Notes under the pieces: generated by a model
The model's database searches: none
Told to the model about the DNA's origin: nothing
What the model saw: the letters and a program-made list of their open reading frames with translations, nothing else
Translations under genes and position numbers: made by a program
Assembly (NCBI GenBank): GCA_035690425.1
Contig: DASSKO010000123.1
Span: forward strand, 1-36,189
Direction: 5' to 3'
DNA length: 36,189 bases
Source: DASSKO01 sp035690425
GTDB lineage: Bacteria; Actinomycetota; Actinomycetes; Propionibacteriales; Nocardioidaceae
In this document: one piece after another, positions 15,869-24,402 of the stretch
How the letters are laid out: each line of letters starts with the position of its first letter
How positions within the stretch are numbered: the first letter of the stretch is position 1

Positions 15869-16339
15869 TCAGTGGCCCTTGAGGCGGCGGCCCATCTCCC
15901 GCTGCGCGTCGCGGTCGGCCATCCGCTTGGCGATGGCCTGCCGCTTGTCGTAGGTCTTCTTGCCGCGCGCGAGCGCGATCTCGACCTTGGCGCGGCCGTC
16001 CTTGAAGTACAGCGACAGCGGCACCACGGTCAGTCCCTTCTCGGCTACCTTCGCCGAGATCCGCTCGATCTCGATGCGGTGCAACAGCAGCTTGCGTGCG
16101 CGCCGAGGCTCGTGGTTGGTCCAGGTGCCTTCGGTGTACTCGGGGATGTGCACGCCCTGCAGCCAGATCTCGTCGTCCTTGACCTCGGCGAAACCGTCGA
16201 CGAGCGACGCCCGGCCGGCCCGCAGCGACTTGACCTCGGTGCCGGTCAGCACCAGCCCCGCCTCGTAGGTGTCCTCGACCTGGTAGTCGTGGCGAGCCTT
16301 GCGGTTCTGCGCGACCAGCTTGCGGCCCTGCTCCTTCAA
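15869..16339 (-). CDS. smpB: SsrA-binding protein SmpB
   Basis: A 156-residue partner of tmRNA that carries it into the stalled ribosome. Family signatures are complete: KLVAQNRKARHDYQVEDTYE, GLVLTGTEVKSLRAGRASL, PYTEGT-like YTEGTWTNHEPRRARKLLL, and the basic tail KKTYDKRQAIAKRMADRD. The start is TTG at 16339, giving MKEQGRKLV, with AAGGAG 5 bases upstream and the usual family length; longer options would run back over the M23 stop. It sits directly between the M23 gene (50-base gap) and ssrA. Its leader has a 14-bp tandem repeat that copies the ribosome-site motif. Confidence 0.96.
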   Translation of the reverse strand: MKEQGRKLVAQNRKARHDYQVEDTYEAGLVLTGTEVKSLRAGRASLVDGFAEVKDDEIWLQGVHIPEYTEGTWTNHEPRRARKLLLHRIEIERISAKVAEKGLTVVPLSLYFKDGRAKVEIALARGKKTYDKRQAIAKRMADRDAQREMGRRLKGH

Positions 16340-16350
16340 CCCGCTCCTTC

Positions 16351-16378
16351 GACCCAGTTCCTTCGACCCAGTTCCTTC
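16351..16378. repeat. 14-bp tandem repeat in the smpB leader
   Basis: GACCCAGTTCCTTC occurs twice in tandem (16351-16364, 16365-16378); on the coding strand each copy reads GAAGGAACTGGGTC. Two more GAAGGAG copies follow (near 16344 and 16331), so GAAGGA appears four times at 13-14 base steps; one of these is the smpB ribosome site. Confidence 0.75.
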
Positions 16379-16389
16379 AGACGACGTTC

Positions 16390-17775
16390 CTACAGCCAGC
16401 CCATCGGGTCGGTTGTGACGCCGTTCTCGTAGACCATGAAGTGTAGGTGGCATCCGGTGCTGTAGCCGGTGGTGCCGACGTAGCCGATGACCTCCCCCCG
16501 CTGGACCTGCGCACCGACGGAGGTGGCGTAGCCCGACAGGTGGTTGTAGGAGGTGGAGAGGCTGACCCCCCGCTGCACCCCGTGGTCGATGATCAGCCGG
16601 TTGCCGTAGCCGCCGTTGTAGTAGGCCTGCAGCACCCGACCGTCGGCCGCGGCCCGGATCGGCGTGCCGCAGCCGGCACCGAAGTCGGTGCCGTCGTGCA
16701 GCTTGTTGACCTTCAGGATCGGGTGGAAGCGCATGCCGTACGGCGAGGTGATGTAGCTGTCGATCGGGTAGGAGAGGAAGCCACCGCTGCCGAGGTCGGG
16801 GCTGCGTCCACCGCTGCTGCTCCGGCTTGGCTCGGCGGGCTCCTCGGCTCGTGCGTCGGCCTCCGCTGCGGCCTGCGCCGCGGCCCGTGCGGCCGCCTGC
16901 TGCCGGCGCCGCTCGGCGGCCCGCCGCTCGGCGATCTTCTGCAGCTGGGCCTCGATCCGGCTGCGCTCGGACTCCAGCTCGGCGATCTGCCGGCGATCTG
17001 CCGCCTTGGCCCGCTCCGCGGCCTGCTTCGCGGCCGCACGCTTGCTGACCAGCGACGCCACCACATCGCGAGCCTCCTGGGCCCGCGCCTCCAGCGCCTG
17101 CTTGGTCTCGAGGTTCTTGGCTGCGATCGCCCGTCGGCGGGCGACCTCGTCCTTGGCGGCCTCGACCTCGTCCTCGTCGACCTTCAGCAGCACCTCGGTC
17201 GCCTGCAGCCGGTCGAACCGGTCGGCGTTCTTGGCGTTGATCGAATCAATTGCGCCCATCTGGGTGCTCAGTGACTCAGTAGACTCCGCACTCAGCAGGA
17301 CCCGCAGACCGAGCATGTCGTTGTCGCTGCTCTGGAAGGTCGAGGCCGCCCACGCGGCGACCTCGTCGCGCTGCTGCTCGACCTCCGCCTTGCCCTTGGC
17401 GAGCTTGGCGCGGGCCTCCTGCAGCCGCTGCACCGCGGCCCGCAGCTTGGCTTGCATCCTGCGGTCACGCTCGACGGCGACGGCCAGCTCGGCCCGTGCC
17501 TGGTCCAGCTTCTCGCGCGCCGACGAGAGCCTGGCCTCCGCAGCCTGCAGCGCCTTGACCGTGCGGACCAGCCGGGCACTGGAGTGGCCCAGGTCACCGC
17601 GCGCGTGCTCGAGGCTTTCCGATACCTCGGCCTTCTGGTCCCGGAGCTGGTCGGGGTCGGCGCCGGCGGCCGCGACGGCCTGCAGACTCAGGATCGGTGC
17701 AAGCAGGCCGAGTACGGCGGTGAACGCCGCCAGCCTCTTGCGGGCCCTGCGGTCGCGGGGCAGACACTTGACCAC
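16390..17775 (-). CDS. Secreted coiled-coil M23 peptidase (EnvC/RipC-like position next to FtsEX)
   Basis: A 461-residue exported peptidoglycan hydrolase. A basic start (RDRRARKRL) and hydrophobic core (FTAVLGLLAPILSLQAVAAA) make a signal peptide of about 38 residues. A long Ala/Glu/Arg/Lys coiled coil covers about 45-310, then an acidic/Ser linker, then a LytM/M23 domain: His360 and Asp364 in HDGTDFGAG, and the HLH motif at 443-445 in GCHLHFMVYE. All four zinc/catalytic residues are present, so it is likely active. FtsEX recruits coiled-coil hydrolases or their activators (EnvC, PcsB, RipC); the gene right after ftsX suggests this protein is that partner. The GTG at 17775 suits the signal peptide; a GTG at 17838 overlapping the ftsX stop is possible. 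Confidence 0.9.
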   Translation of the reverse strand: MVKCLPRDRRARKRLAAFTAVLGLLAPILSLQAVAAAGADPDQLRDQKAEVSESLEHARGDLGHSSARLVRTVKALQAAEARLSSAREKLDQARAELAVAVERDRRMQAKLRAAVQRLQEARAKLAKGKAEVEQQRDEVAAWAASTFQSSDNDMLGLRVLLSAESTESLSTQMGAIDSINAKNADRFDRLQATEVLLKVDEDEVEAAKDEVARRRAIAAKNLETKQALEARAQEARDVVASLVSKRAAAKQAAERAKAADRRQIAELESERSRIEAQLQKIAERRAAERRRQQAAARAAAQAAAEADARAEEPAEPSRSSSGGRSPDLGSGGFLSYPIDSYITSPYGMRFHPILKVNKLHDGTDFGAGCGTPIRAAADGRVLQAYYNGGYGNRLIIDHGVQRGVSLSTSYNHLSGYATSVGAQVQRGEVIGYVGTTGYSTGCHLHFMVYENGVTTDPMGWL

Positions 17776-17834
17776 TTCGTTACCAAACTCTCGGATCGGG
17801 GAGGGCGCCGCCACCAGACCGTAGCGAACATCTG

Positions 17835-18755
17835 TCACACCTTGAGGTATTTCCGCGTCATGAGCAAGGTGGGAATCAGCGCCAGGGCGAGGCCGAGTAG
17901 CGCGATCCACCCCATGATGGCGTAGGCGTCGGCCCATTCGACCCACTCGAAGACCGGGAACCGCCCGCGCAGCGCGCCGTACACGACGACGCTCATCAGG
18001 CCCGCCAGCACACCGACCGCGATGAGGATGCCGAGCAGCGCCGCGATCGCCGACTCGAGCAGGAACGGCATCAGGATGTAGAGGCTGGACGCGCCCACCA
18101 GACGCATGATGCCGATCTCCCGTCTTCGGGCGAACGCCGCCAACCGGATCGTGTTGGCGACCTGGAAGATCGCCGCCAGCAACAGCACTCCGGCGAACGC
18201 CAGCGCACCGTTCTGCACCACGCCCAGCGCCTTGTAGACCGGGTTCAGCACGTCACGCAGGTCCTGCACGCTGTCGACACCAGGCATCCCCTGCACCAGG
18301 TCGCCGACCGCCTCGTAGTCTCGCGGGTCGTTGAGGGTGATCCAGAACGACTCCTTGAGATCCTGCGGCCGCACCTCGTCGTACGCACGTTGCTTGGTCT
18401 CGTCGCTGGAGACGTAGATCTCCTTGAACTTGGCGTAGGCCTCCTGCTGGTCCTGCAGGTAGAAGCTCTCGACGTAGTCGCTGCCGGCGAGTGTCTCCCG
18501 GATCTCCTGCCGTTGCTTGTCGCTCACCGCACCATTGACGCAGGTGGGCGCGGTGGAGTTCTGGTTGCACAAGAAGACGATGACCTGCAGCCGGCTGCCG
18601 AGGGAGTCCTCGATCTTCTCCACCTGCTCTCGCACCAGCAGCCCGAGGGCGAACAGTGACAGCGACACCGCGATCGTGAGGACCAGCGAGATCACCATCG
18701 ACAGGTTGCGCCTGAGCCCGGTGGCGAGGTCAGAGAAGACGTACGTGAGTTGCAT
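17835..18755 (-). CDS. ftsX: Cell division protein FtsX
   Basis: A 306-residue membrane subunit of the FtsEX complex. Topology is typical: a cytoplasmic N-terminus (LTYVFSDLATGLRRNLSM), helix 1 (ISLVLTIAVSLSLFALGLL), a large outside domain to about residue 175, then three helices in the C-terminal half with the conserved FARRREIGIMRLVGASSLYI loop and a final helix ending LLMTRKYLKV. FtsX passes ATP-driven movements of FtsE to a periplasmic cell-wall hydrolase, here probably the M23 protein encoded downstream. The ATG at 18755 has GGGGAA 3 bases before. The 78-base gap to ftsE contains a direct repeat GCTTCGAGGT. Confidence 0.96.
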   Translation of the reverse strand: MQLTYVFSDLATGLRRNLSMVISLVLTIAVSLSLFALGLLVREQVEKIEDSLGSRLQVIVFLCNQNSTAPTCVNGAVSDKQRQEIRETLAGSDYVESFYLQDQQEAYAKFKEIYVSSDETKQRAYDEVRPQDLKESFWITLNDPRDYEAVGDLVQGMPGVDSVQDLRDVLNPVYKALGVVQNGALAFAGVLLLAAIFQVANTIRLAAFARRREIGIMRLVGASSLYILMPFLLESAIAALLGILIAVGVLAGLMSVVVYGALRGRFPVFEWVEWADAYAIMGWIALLGLALALIPTLLMTRKYLKV

Positions 18756-18833
18756 GGGTTCCCCAGCGTTGCTTCGAGGTTGCGGTGCTTCGAGGTGGCT
18801 GCGAGCGCGCGGTCGGCGCTGCGGAGCGCCCGG

Positions 18834-19523
<690 letters not shown>

Positions 19524-19595
19524 GGTGAGGGACGACCGGGGGTCGGGGGCAGGAGTGTGCCGCCGTGGCTGGCGCGGCGGTCCGGTCGACACTGG

Positions 19596-19601
19596 AGTCT
19601 A
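19596..19601 (-). promoter_or_regulatory. Possible -10 box of the ftsE-ftsX-M23-smpB transcript
   Basis: TAGACT on the minus strand, 72 bases before the TTG start of ftsE and just past the dehydrogenase stop. A TTCGAG at 19 bases is a poor -35. It suggests ftsE does not depend only on read-through from upstream. Confidence 0.3.
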
Positions 19602-19648
19602 AGCGACCGGCGCAAGCCGGCTCGAACCGCGCGTCCTCGGACCCCGGG

Positions 19649-21112
19649 TCAGGGCTTGATGGCGACATACTTGGTCTCGAGGTACTCCTCGATGCCCTCG
19701 GCGCCGCCCTCGCGGCCGATCCCGCTCGCCTTGACCCCGCCGAACGGCGCGGCGACGTTGGACACCATGCCCTGGTTGAGCCCGATCATCCCGGTCTGCA
19801 GGGACTCGGCCACTGCCAGTGAGCGCGACAACCCCTGGGTGTAGGCGTAGGAGACCAGCCCGTACTCGGTGTCGTTGGCCATCGCCACCCCCTCCTCGAC
19901 GGTGGAGAAGGTGTAGATCGGCGCCACGGGTCCGAAGATCTCCTCCCGAAACATCCGGGTCGACGCGGGTACGTCGGTCAGCACGGTCGGTGGGTAGTAG
20001 TAGCCCGCACCGTCGAGGGGTCGTCCGCCGCAGTCGACGGTGGCCCCCTGCCCGACCGCGTCGTCGACCAGCTCGGTGACCTTGTCGCGCTGCTTGGTGT
20101 CGACCAGCGGCCCCACCTGGACGCCTTCTTCGCTGCCGCGGCCGATCTTCAGCGCCGACATCCGCTCGGTCAGCTTGGCGGCGAACTCACCGGCCACCGC
20201 CTCCTGCACCAAGAACCGGTTGGCCGCGGTGCAGGCCTCCCCCACGTTGCGCATCTTGGCCAGCATCGCGCCGTCGACCGCAGCGTCGAGGTCGGCGTCG
20301 TCGAACACCAGGAACGGCGCGTTTCCGCCCAGCTCCATCGAGACCCGCAGCAGCCCCTCGGCCGACTGCTCGACGAGCCGCCGGCCCACCTCGGTGGAGC
20401 CGGTGAAGGTGAGCTTGCGCAGCCTCGGGTCGCGGATGAGCGGCTCCATCACCGCGCCGGTGCTCTTGGTCGTGACGATGTTGAGCACCCCGTCGGGCAG
20501 ACCCGCCTCGGTGAGGATGTCGGCCAGTGCCAGCATGGTCAGCGGGGTCAGGGAGGCGGGCTTCATCACCATCGTGCACCCGGCGGCGACGGCGGGGCCG
20601 ATCTTGCGGGTGCCCATCGCGAGCGGGAAGTTCCACGGCGTGATCATCAGGCACGGCCCGACGGGCTGCTTCATCGTCAGCAGTCGGCTCGCACCGTTGG
20701 GAGCGGTCGACCAGCGGCCGTCGATGCGCACCGCCTGCTCGGAGAACCAGCGGAAGAACTCCGCGCCGTAGGTGATCTCGGCCTTGGACTCCGACAGCGG
20801 CTTGCCCATCTCCAGCGTCATCAGCAACGACAGGTCGTCGGAGCGCTGCGTGATCAGCTCGAACGCGCGGTGCAGGATCTCACTGCGGTCGCGCGGTGGT
20901 GTCGCCGCCCATTCGTCCTGCGCGCCGACGGCCGCGTCAAGGGCCGACCTGCCATCGTCCACGCTGCCGTCGGCGACCTCGGCGAGCGTCTTGCCGGTGG
21001 ACGGGTCCTCGACCGGGAAGGTCTTGCCGGCCTCGGCGCCGCGCCACTGCCCGTTGACGAACAACCCGGTGTTGACTGCCTCGACCACGGCGGACTCAGA
21101 GCTGGTGGACAT
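19649..21112 (-). CDS. gabD: NAD(P)-dependent succinate-semialdehyde dehydrogenase
   Basis: A 487-residue aldehyde dehydrogenase superfamily enzyme. Active-site Glu260 is in SMELGGNAPFLVF and nucleophile Cys294 in GEACTAANRFLVQ, the normal 34-residue spacing. TPWNFPLAMGTRKIGPAVAA is the cofactor-domain signature, and FREEIFGPVAPIYTF with PFGGVKASGIGREGG are typical of the GabD branch. It should oxidise succinate semialdehyde to succinate in GABA breakdown; related aldehydes are possible. The ATG at 21112 has GGGAGG 8 bases upstream. A palindrome 32-46 bases before the start is a candidate operator. No GABA transaminase gene is nearby. It stands between prfB and ftsE, genes often adjacent elsewhere. 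Confidence 0.92.
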   Translation of the reverse strand: MSTSSESAVVEAVNTGLFVNGQWRGAEAGKTFPVEDPSTGKTLAEVADGSVDDGRSALDAAVGAQDEWAATPPRDRSEILHRAFELITQRSDDLSLLMTLEMGKPLSESKAEITYGAEFFRWFSEQAVRIDGRWSTAPNGASRLLTMKQPVGPCLMITPWNFPLAMGTRKIGPAVAAGCTMVMKPASLTPLTMLALADILTEAGLPDGVLNIVTTKSTGAVMEPLIRDPRLRKLTFTGSTEVGRRLVEQSAEGLLRVSMELGGNAPFLVFDDADLDAAVDGAMLAKMRNVGEACTAANRFLVQEAVAGEFAAKLTERMSALKIGRGSEEGVQVGPLVDTKQRDKVTELVDDAVGQGATVDCGGRPLDGAGYYYPPTVLTDVPASTRMFREEIFGPVAPIYTFSTVEEGVAMANDTEYGLVSYAYTQGLSRSLAVAESLQTGMIGLNQGMVSNVAAPFGGVKASGIGREGGAEGIEEYLETKYVAIKP

Positions 21113-21143
21113 ACGCGACGCCTCCCGATGACGATGTCTTACT

Positions 21144-21158
21144 GGGTACGCCGTACCC
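21144..21158. promoter_or_regulatory. Candidate operator, 15-bp palindrome GGGTACG-C-CGTACCC
   Basis: A perfect 7+1+7 palindrome lies in the 174-base divergent region between the dehydrogenase and the small hypothetical gene, just inside a TTGACC (minus strand, 21171-21176) that could be a -35 for the dehydrogenase. Its symmetry and position suit a dimeric repressor. The regulator is not identified. Confidence 0.45.
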
Positions 21159-21286
21159 GTCACCACCGAAGGTCAACCTGCATCGGCCGACATCGGTGCC
21201 GCAGCGCGTGAGCCGGGCTGACCTGGGTAGGACCGCAGAAAGGATCCCATCCCCAGAGGTCCATCCCGATGCGCACAGGAGAGCCC

Positions 21287-21736
21287 ATGATCATTCGGTC
21301 CATTGCAGACGCTGTCGGACGAGGCCTGGTGGCGGGGTTGGCCGGCACGGCGGCCATGACCGTGTCGAGCACGATCGAGGCCAAGGTGAACAAGCGCGGG
21401 TCGAGCTCCACTCCCGCCGACGCTGCCGGCAAGGTCGCCGGCGTGGAGCCGACGGAGCAGGGCGAGGAGCGGTTCAACAACCTCGTGCACTGGTCCTACG
21501 GCACCGGCTGGGGCGCTGTGCGCGGGCTGATCGGGCTGGTCGGTCTGCGGGGCCCGGTAGCGTCGCTGGCGCACCTGGGAGCGGTGTGGGGCGCCGAGCA
21601 GGTCGTGCTGCCCACGCTCGACGTCGGGTCGCCGGTATGGAAGTACGGCCCCACGGCGGTCGGGATCGACGCACTGCACCACGTCGTCTACGCCGCCGCC
21701 ACCGGGGCCGTGTACGACTGGCTCGACACGCGGTAG
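21287..21736 (+). CDS. Conserved hypothetical protein
   Basis: A 149-residue protein with three or four moderately hydrophobic, Gly/Ala-rich stretches (GLVAGLAGTAAMTVSSTIEA, WGAVRGLIGLVGL, HHVVYAAATGAVYDWL), so possibly a small membrane protein. The motif WSYGTGWGAVRG and the segment VSSTIEAKVNKRGSSSTPAD are the most distinctive parts. I do not recognise a named family with confidence; it recalls small actinobacterial proteins of unknown function. The ATG at 21287 has AGGAG 7 bases upstream; the in-frame ATG at 21269 lacks a ribosome site. It is divergent from the dehydrogenase and convergent with prfB, so it forms its own unit. Confidence 0.8.
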   Translation: MIIRSIADAVGRGLVAGLAGTAAMTVSSTIEAKVNKRGSSSTPADAAGKVAGVEPTEQGEERFNNLVHWSYGTGWGAVRGLIGLVGLRGPVASLAHLGAVWGAEQVVLPTLDVGSPVWKYGPTAVGIDALHHVVYAAATGAVYDWLDTR

Positions 21737-21766
21737 CAGCCGCCGGACCGGCCACCGAGTGCGGTC

Positions 21767-22891
21767 TCAGGCGGGCTGGTTCACGCCGCGGCGCCAGCGG
21801 ACACCGGCTTCGAGGAAGTCGTCGATCTCTCCGTTGAAGACGGCCTGCGGGTTGCCGACCTCGTGCTCGGTGCGCAGGTCCTTGACCATCTGGTAGGGGT
21901 GCAGCACATAGTTGCGCATCTGGTCGCCCCACGAACCCTGCACATCACCGCGCAGTTCGTCGAGCGTGGCGCGCTCCTCGGCACGCTTGATCGCGAGCAG
22001 TTTGGCCTTGAGGATCACCATCGCGCTGGCCTTGTTCTGCAGCTGGCTCTTCTCGTTCTGGCAGCTGACGACCACGCCGGTCGGGAGGTGGGTGAGCCGC
22101 ACGGCCGAGTCGGTCGTGTTGACGCTCTGTCCGCCCGGACCGCTCGAACGGTAGACGTCGACCCGTATCTCCTCCTCGGGGACCTCGATGTTGTCGGTCT
22201 GTTCCAGCAGCGGCACCACCTCGACCGCCGCGAACGAGGTCTGCCGCCGGCCCTGGTTGTCGAACGGGCTGATCCGGACGAGTCGGTGGGTGCCCGACTC
22301 GACCGACAGGGTGCCGTAGCCGTAGGGCGCGTGCACCGCGAACGTCGCGCTCTTGATGCCGGCCTCCTCCGCGTACGACGTGTCGTAGACGTCGACGGGG
22401 TATCGGTGCTGGTCGGCCCACCGGGTGTACATCCGCAGCAGCATCTCGGCGAAGTCGGCCGCGTCGACGCCGCCGGCGCCGGACCGGATCGTGACCAGCG
22501 CCTCGCGGCTGTCGTACTCGCCCGACAGCAGCGTGCGCACCTCGAGCTGGTCGATCAGCTTGCGGATGCGGCCCATCTCGACCTCAGCCTCGGCGCGGGC
22601 TTCTGTTCCCTCCGCCGAGTCGCCCTCCTCCGTGGCGAGCTCGACCAGCACGGTGACGTCGTCGAGGCGGTCGCGGAGTCCGGTCACGCGCTCCAGGTCG
22701 GCCTGCAGCACCGACAGCCGGCCGGTGACACGCTGCGCGTTCTGCTGGTCGTCCCACAGGTCGGGGGCGCCCACCTGGTCACCCAGGTCGGCGATCTCCT
22801 TGCGCATCTCGTCGAGGTCGAGCACCTGCTCGATCGACCTGAGGGTCGCGGAGAGGCTCTTGAGCTGGGTGTCGAAGTCGGGTCCTGCCAC
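21767..22891 (-). CDS. prfB: Peptide chain release factor 2
   Basis: A 374-residue release factor that ends translation at UGA and UAA. The RF2 stop-recognition tripeptide SPF is in VRISPFDNQGRR, and the GGQ catalytic motif is at 253-255 in RSSGPGGQSVNTTDSAVRL. The N-terminal coiled domain is complete (LSATLRSIEQVLDLDEMRKE). The frame is continuous, so the programmed +1 frameshift known from E. coli prfB is absent. I prefer the GTG at 22891 (MAGPDFDTQL) over the TTG at 22900, because a TAGGCT -10 box at 22900-22905 overlaps that TTG, implying a leaderless mRNA starting at or near the GTG. Confidence 0.95.
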   Translation of the reverse strand: MAGPDFDTQLKSLSATLRSIEQVLDLDEMRKEIADLGDQVGAPDLWDDQQNAQRVTGRLSVLQADLERVTGLRDRLDDVTVLVELATEEGDSAEGTEARAEAEVEMGRIRKLIDQLEVRTLLSGEYDSREALVTIRSGAGGVDAADFAEMLLRMYTRWADQHRYPVDVYDTSYAEEAGIKSATFAVHAPYGYGTLSVESGTHRLVRISPFDNQGRRQTSFAAVEVVPLLEQTDNIEVPEEEIRVDVYRSSGPGGQSVNTTDSAVRLTHLPTGVVVSCQNEKSQLQNKASAMVILKAKLLAIKRAEERATLDELRGDVQGSWGDQMRNYVLHPYQMVKDLRTEHEVGNPQAVFNGEIDDFLEAGVRWRRGVNQPA

Positions 22892-22899
22892 GAGGGCCA

Positions 22900-22905
22900 A
22901 GCCTA
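22900..22905 (-). promoter_or_regulatory. -10 box of a leaderless prfB transcript
   Basis: TAGGCT on the minus strand lies 8 bases before the GTG at 22891. A TTGACG is 21 bases upstream, somewhat far for a -35. The same hexamer serves the IclR gene at 1696-1701. Confidence 0.45.
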
Positions 22906-22946
22906 CGGCACCGGTCCCGCCCGAGGCGTCAACGCCGGTGGCGGCT

Positions 22947-22952
22947 TAGACT
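22947..22952 (+). promoter_or_regulatory. -10 box of a leaderless DUF3817 transcript
   Basis: TAGACT lies 7 bases before the ATG at 22960, with no ribosome site, so the mRNA should start at or next to the ATG. Confidence 0.45.
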
Positions 22953-22959
22953 CGCGGCC

Positions 22960-23334
22960 ATGTCGTCCCGGTTGTCCTGGCCGTCGCACTCGACCGTCCG
23001 CGCGCTGTTCCGCACCGTTGCCGTGATCGAGGCGTGCACCTGGGCGGGCCTGCTCGTCGGCATGGCGTTCAAGTACCTCCTCACCGGGGCGGAGACCGGC
23101 GTACACGTGTTCGGGCCGCTGCACGGTGCCGCGTTCATGGCCTATGTCGTGACGACGCTGCTGGCGGCGCGGACGTTCGGCTGGCGGATGCCGACGCTGC
23201 TGCTCGGGCTGGCGGCGAGCGTCCCTCCGTTGGCCACCTGGCCGTTCGAGGCATGGGCCGACCGCAACGGCCGGCTGGCGGCCGGAGCGGTAACCGAGCC
23301 GGTACCGGCCCGCCAGGCACAGCCCCACCAGTGA
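22960..23334 (+). CDS. DUF3817 integral membrane protein
   Basis: A 124-residue protein with three hydrophobic segments: about 17-36 (FRTVAVIEACTWAGLLVGM), 50-68 (FGPLHGAAFMAYVVTTLLA) and 76-95 (MPTLLLGLAASVPPLATWPF). The pattern FRxxAxxEAxTWxxLLxGM...GxHxxGPLHGxxF matches the actinobacterial DUF3817 family, whose function is unknown. It is divergent from prfB with a 68-base gap that contains -10 boxes for both genes, and convergent with hypE, whose stop is 12 bases away. Confidence 0.88.
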   Translation: MSSRLSWPSHSTVRALFRTVAVIEACTWAGLLVGMAFKYLLTGAETGVHVFGPLHGAAFMAYVVTTLLAARTFGWRMPTLLLGLAASVPPLATWPFEAWADRNGRLAAGAVTEPVPARQAQPHQ

Positions 23335-23346
23335 CGCGGCCCGCGG

Positions 23347-24402
23347 TCAGCAGATCCGGGGGAGCTGCTCCCCGAGCGGCAGGTCGACGACACGGGTCCC
23401 ACCGAGGCCGGTCTTCGCGACCAGCATCCCGGGGTGCTCGGCGACACACGTGCCGATGACGGCCGACTGCTTGCCGTGCTCGTGGTTGCGCATCACCTCC
23501 AGCGCTCGCTCGGCGTCCTCGGCCGCCACGACGGCAATCAGCTTGCCCTCGTTGGCGACATACAGCGGGTCCAGCCCGAGCAGGCCGCAGGCGTCCGTGA
23601 CCGGCTCCGGGATGGGCAGCTGACGCTCGACGAGCTCGAACCCCACCGACGCCGCCCGGGCGATCTCGTTCAGCGAGGCGGCGACGCCCCCGCGAGTCGG
23701 GTCGCGCAGCACGTGCGCGCCGACGCCCGCATCCAGCAGCGCCGCGACGAGACCGTGCAGCGGCGCGGTGTCGCTTTGCACCATCGTCGAGAACTCCAGC
23801 CCCTCCCGAGCACTCATCACGGCCACGCCGTGTACGCCGATCTCCCCGTTGATGATGACCACGTCGCCCGGCCGCGCCCGGGTCGGACCGATGTCGACAC
23901 CGTCGGGGATGACGCCGATGCCTGCGGTGTTGACGTAGATCTGGTCGCCGTGGCCACGGTCGACGACCTTGGTGTCGCCAGTGACCAGACGCACCCCGGC
24001 GGCCACGGCGGCGGTGCCCAGCGCCTCGGCGACCCGGCCGAGGTCGGCCATCGGCGTACCCTCCTCGAGGATGAATGCGGTGGACATCGCGAGCGGCGCG
24101 GCACCCGACATGGCGAGGTCGTTGACCGTCCCGTTGACCGCGAGGTCGCCGATGCTGCCACCGGGGAAGAACATCGGCTTGACCACGAAGGAGTCGGTGG
24201 AGAACGCGAGCCGGCCCGCACCCACCTCGAGCACCGCCGAGTCGCCGAGCTCCGCAGCAGCCGCCTCGCCGTAAGCGGGCAGGAACAGGTGCTCGACCAG
24301 CTCGCCGGACAGCGCTCCCCCACCGCCGTGCCCCATCACGATCGATGGTGAGTCTCGCAGCGGCAGCGGGCAGACCCATCCGTCGAAGTCCAGCTCAGGC
24401 AT
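23347..24402 (-). CDS. hypE: Hydrogenase maturation factor HypE
   Basis: A 351-residue PurM-like enzyme that dehydrates the carbamoyl group on its C-terminal Cys to a thiocyanate, the source of the CN ligands of the Ni-Fe centre. It ends in LPRIC, with the required terminal Cys351. Signatures are MGHGGGGALSGELVEHLFLP, FSTDSFVVKPMFFPGG, GDLAVNGTVNDLAM and HVLRDPTRGGVAASLNEIA. The ATG at 24402 overlaps the hypD stop by 8 bases and has GGAGGG before it, so it is translationally coupled. It is the last gene of the hydrogenase cluster and works with HypF (carbamoyl donor) and HypC-HypD (acceptor). Confidence 0.97.
   Translation of the reverse strand: MPELDFDGWVCPLPLRDSPSIVMGHGGGGALSGELVEHLFLPAYGEAAAAELGDSAVLEVGAGRLAFSTDSFVVKPMFFPGGSIGDLAVNGTVNDLAMSGAAPLAMSTAFILEEGTPMADLGRVAEALGTAAVAAGVRLVTGDTKVVDRGHGDQIYVNTAGIGVIPDGVDIGPTRARPGDVVIINGEIGVHGVAVMSAREGLEFSTMVQSDTAPLHGLVAALLDAGVGAHVLRDPTRGGVAASLNEIARAASVGFELVERQLPIPEPVTDACGLLGLDPLYVANEGKLIAVVAAEDAERALEVMRNHEHGKQSAVIGTCVAEHPGMLVAKTGLGGTRVVDLPLGEQLPRIC

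Noticed and set aside
22780..22891. Programmed frameshift in prfB
   Set aside because: The frame is continuous through the N-terminal domain with no internal stop, so no frameshift is needed.
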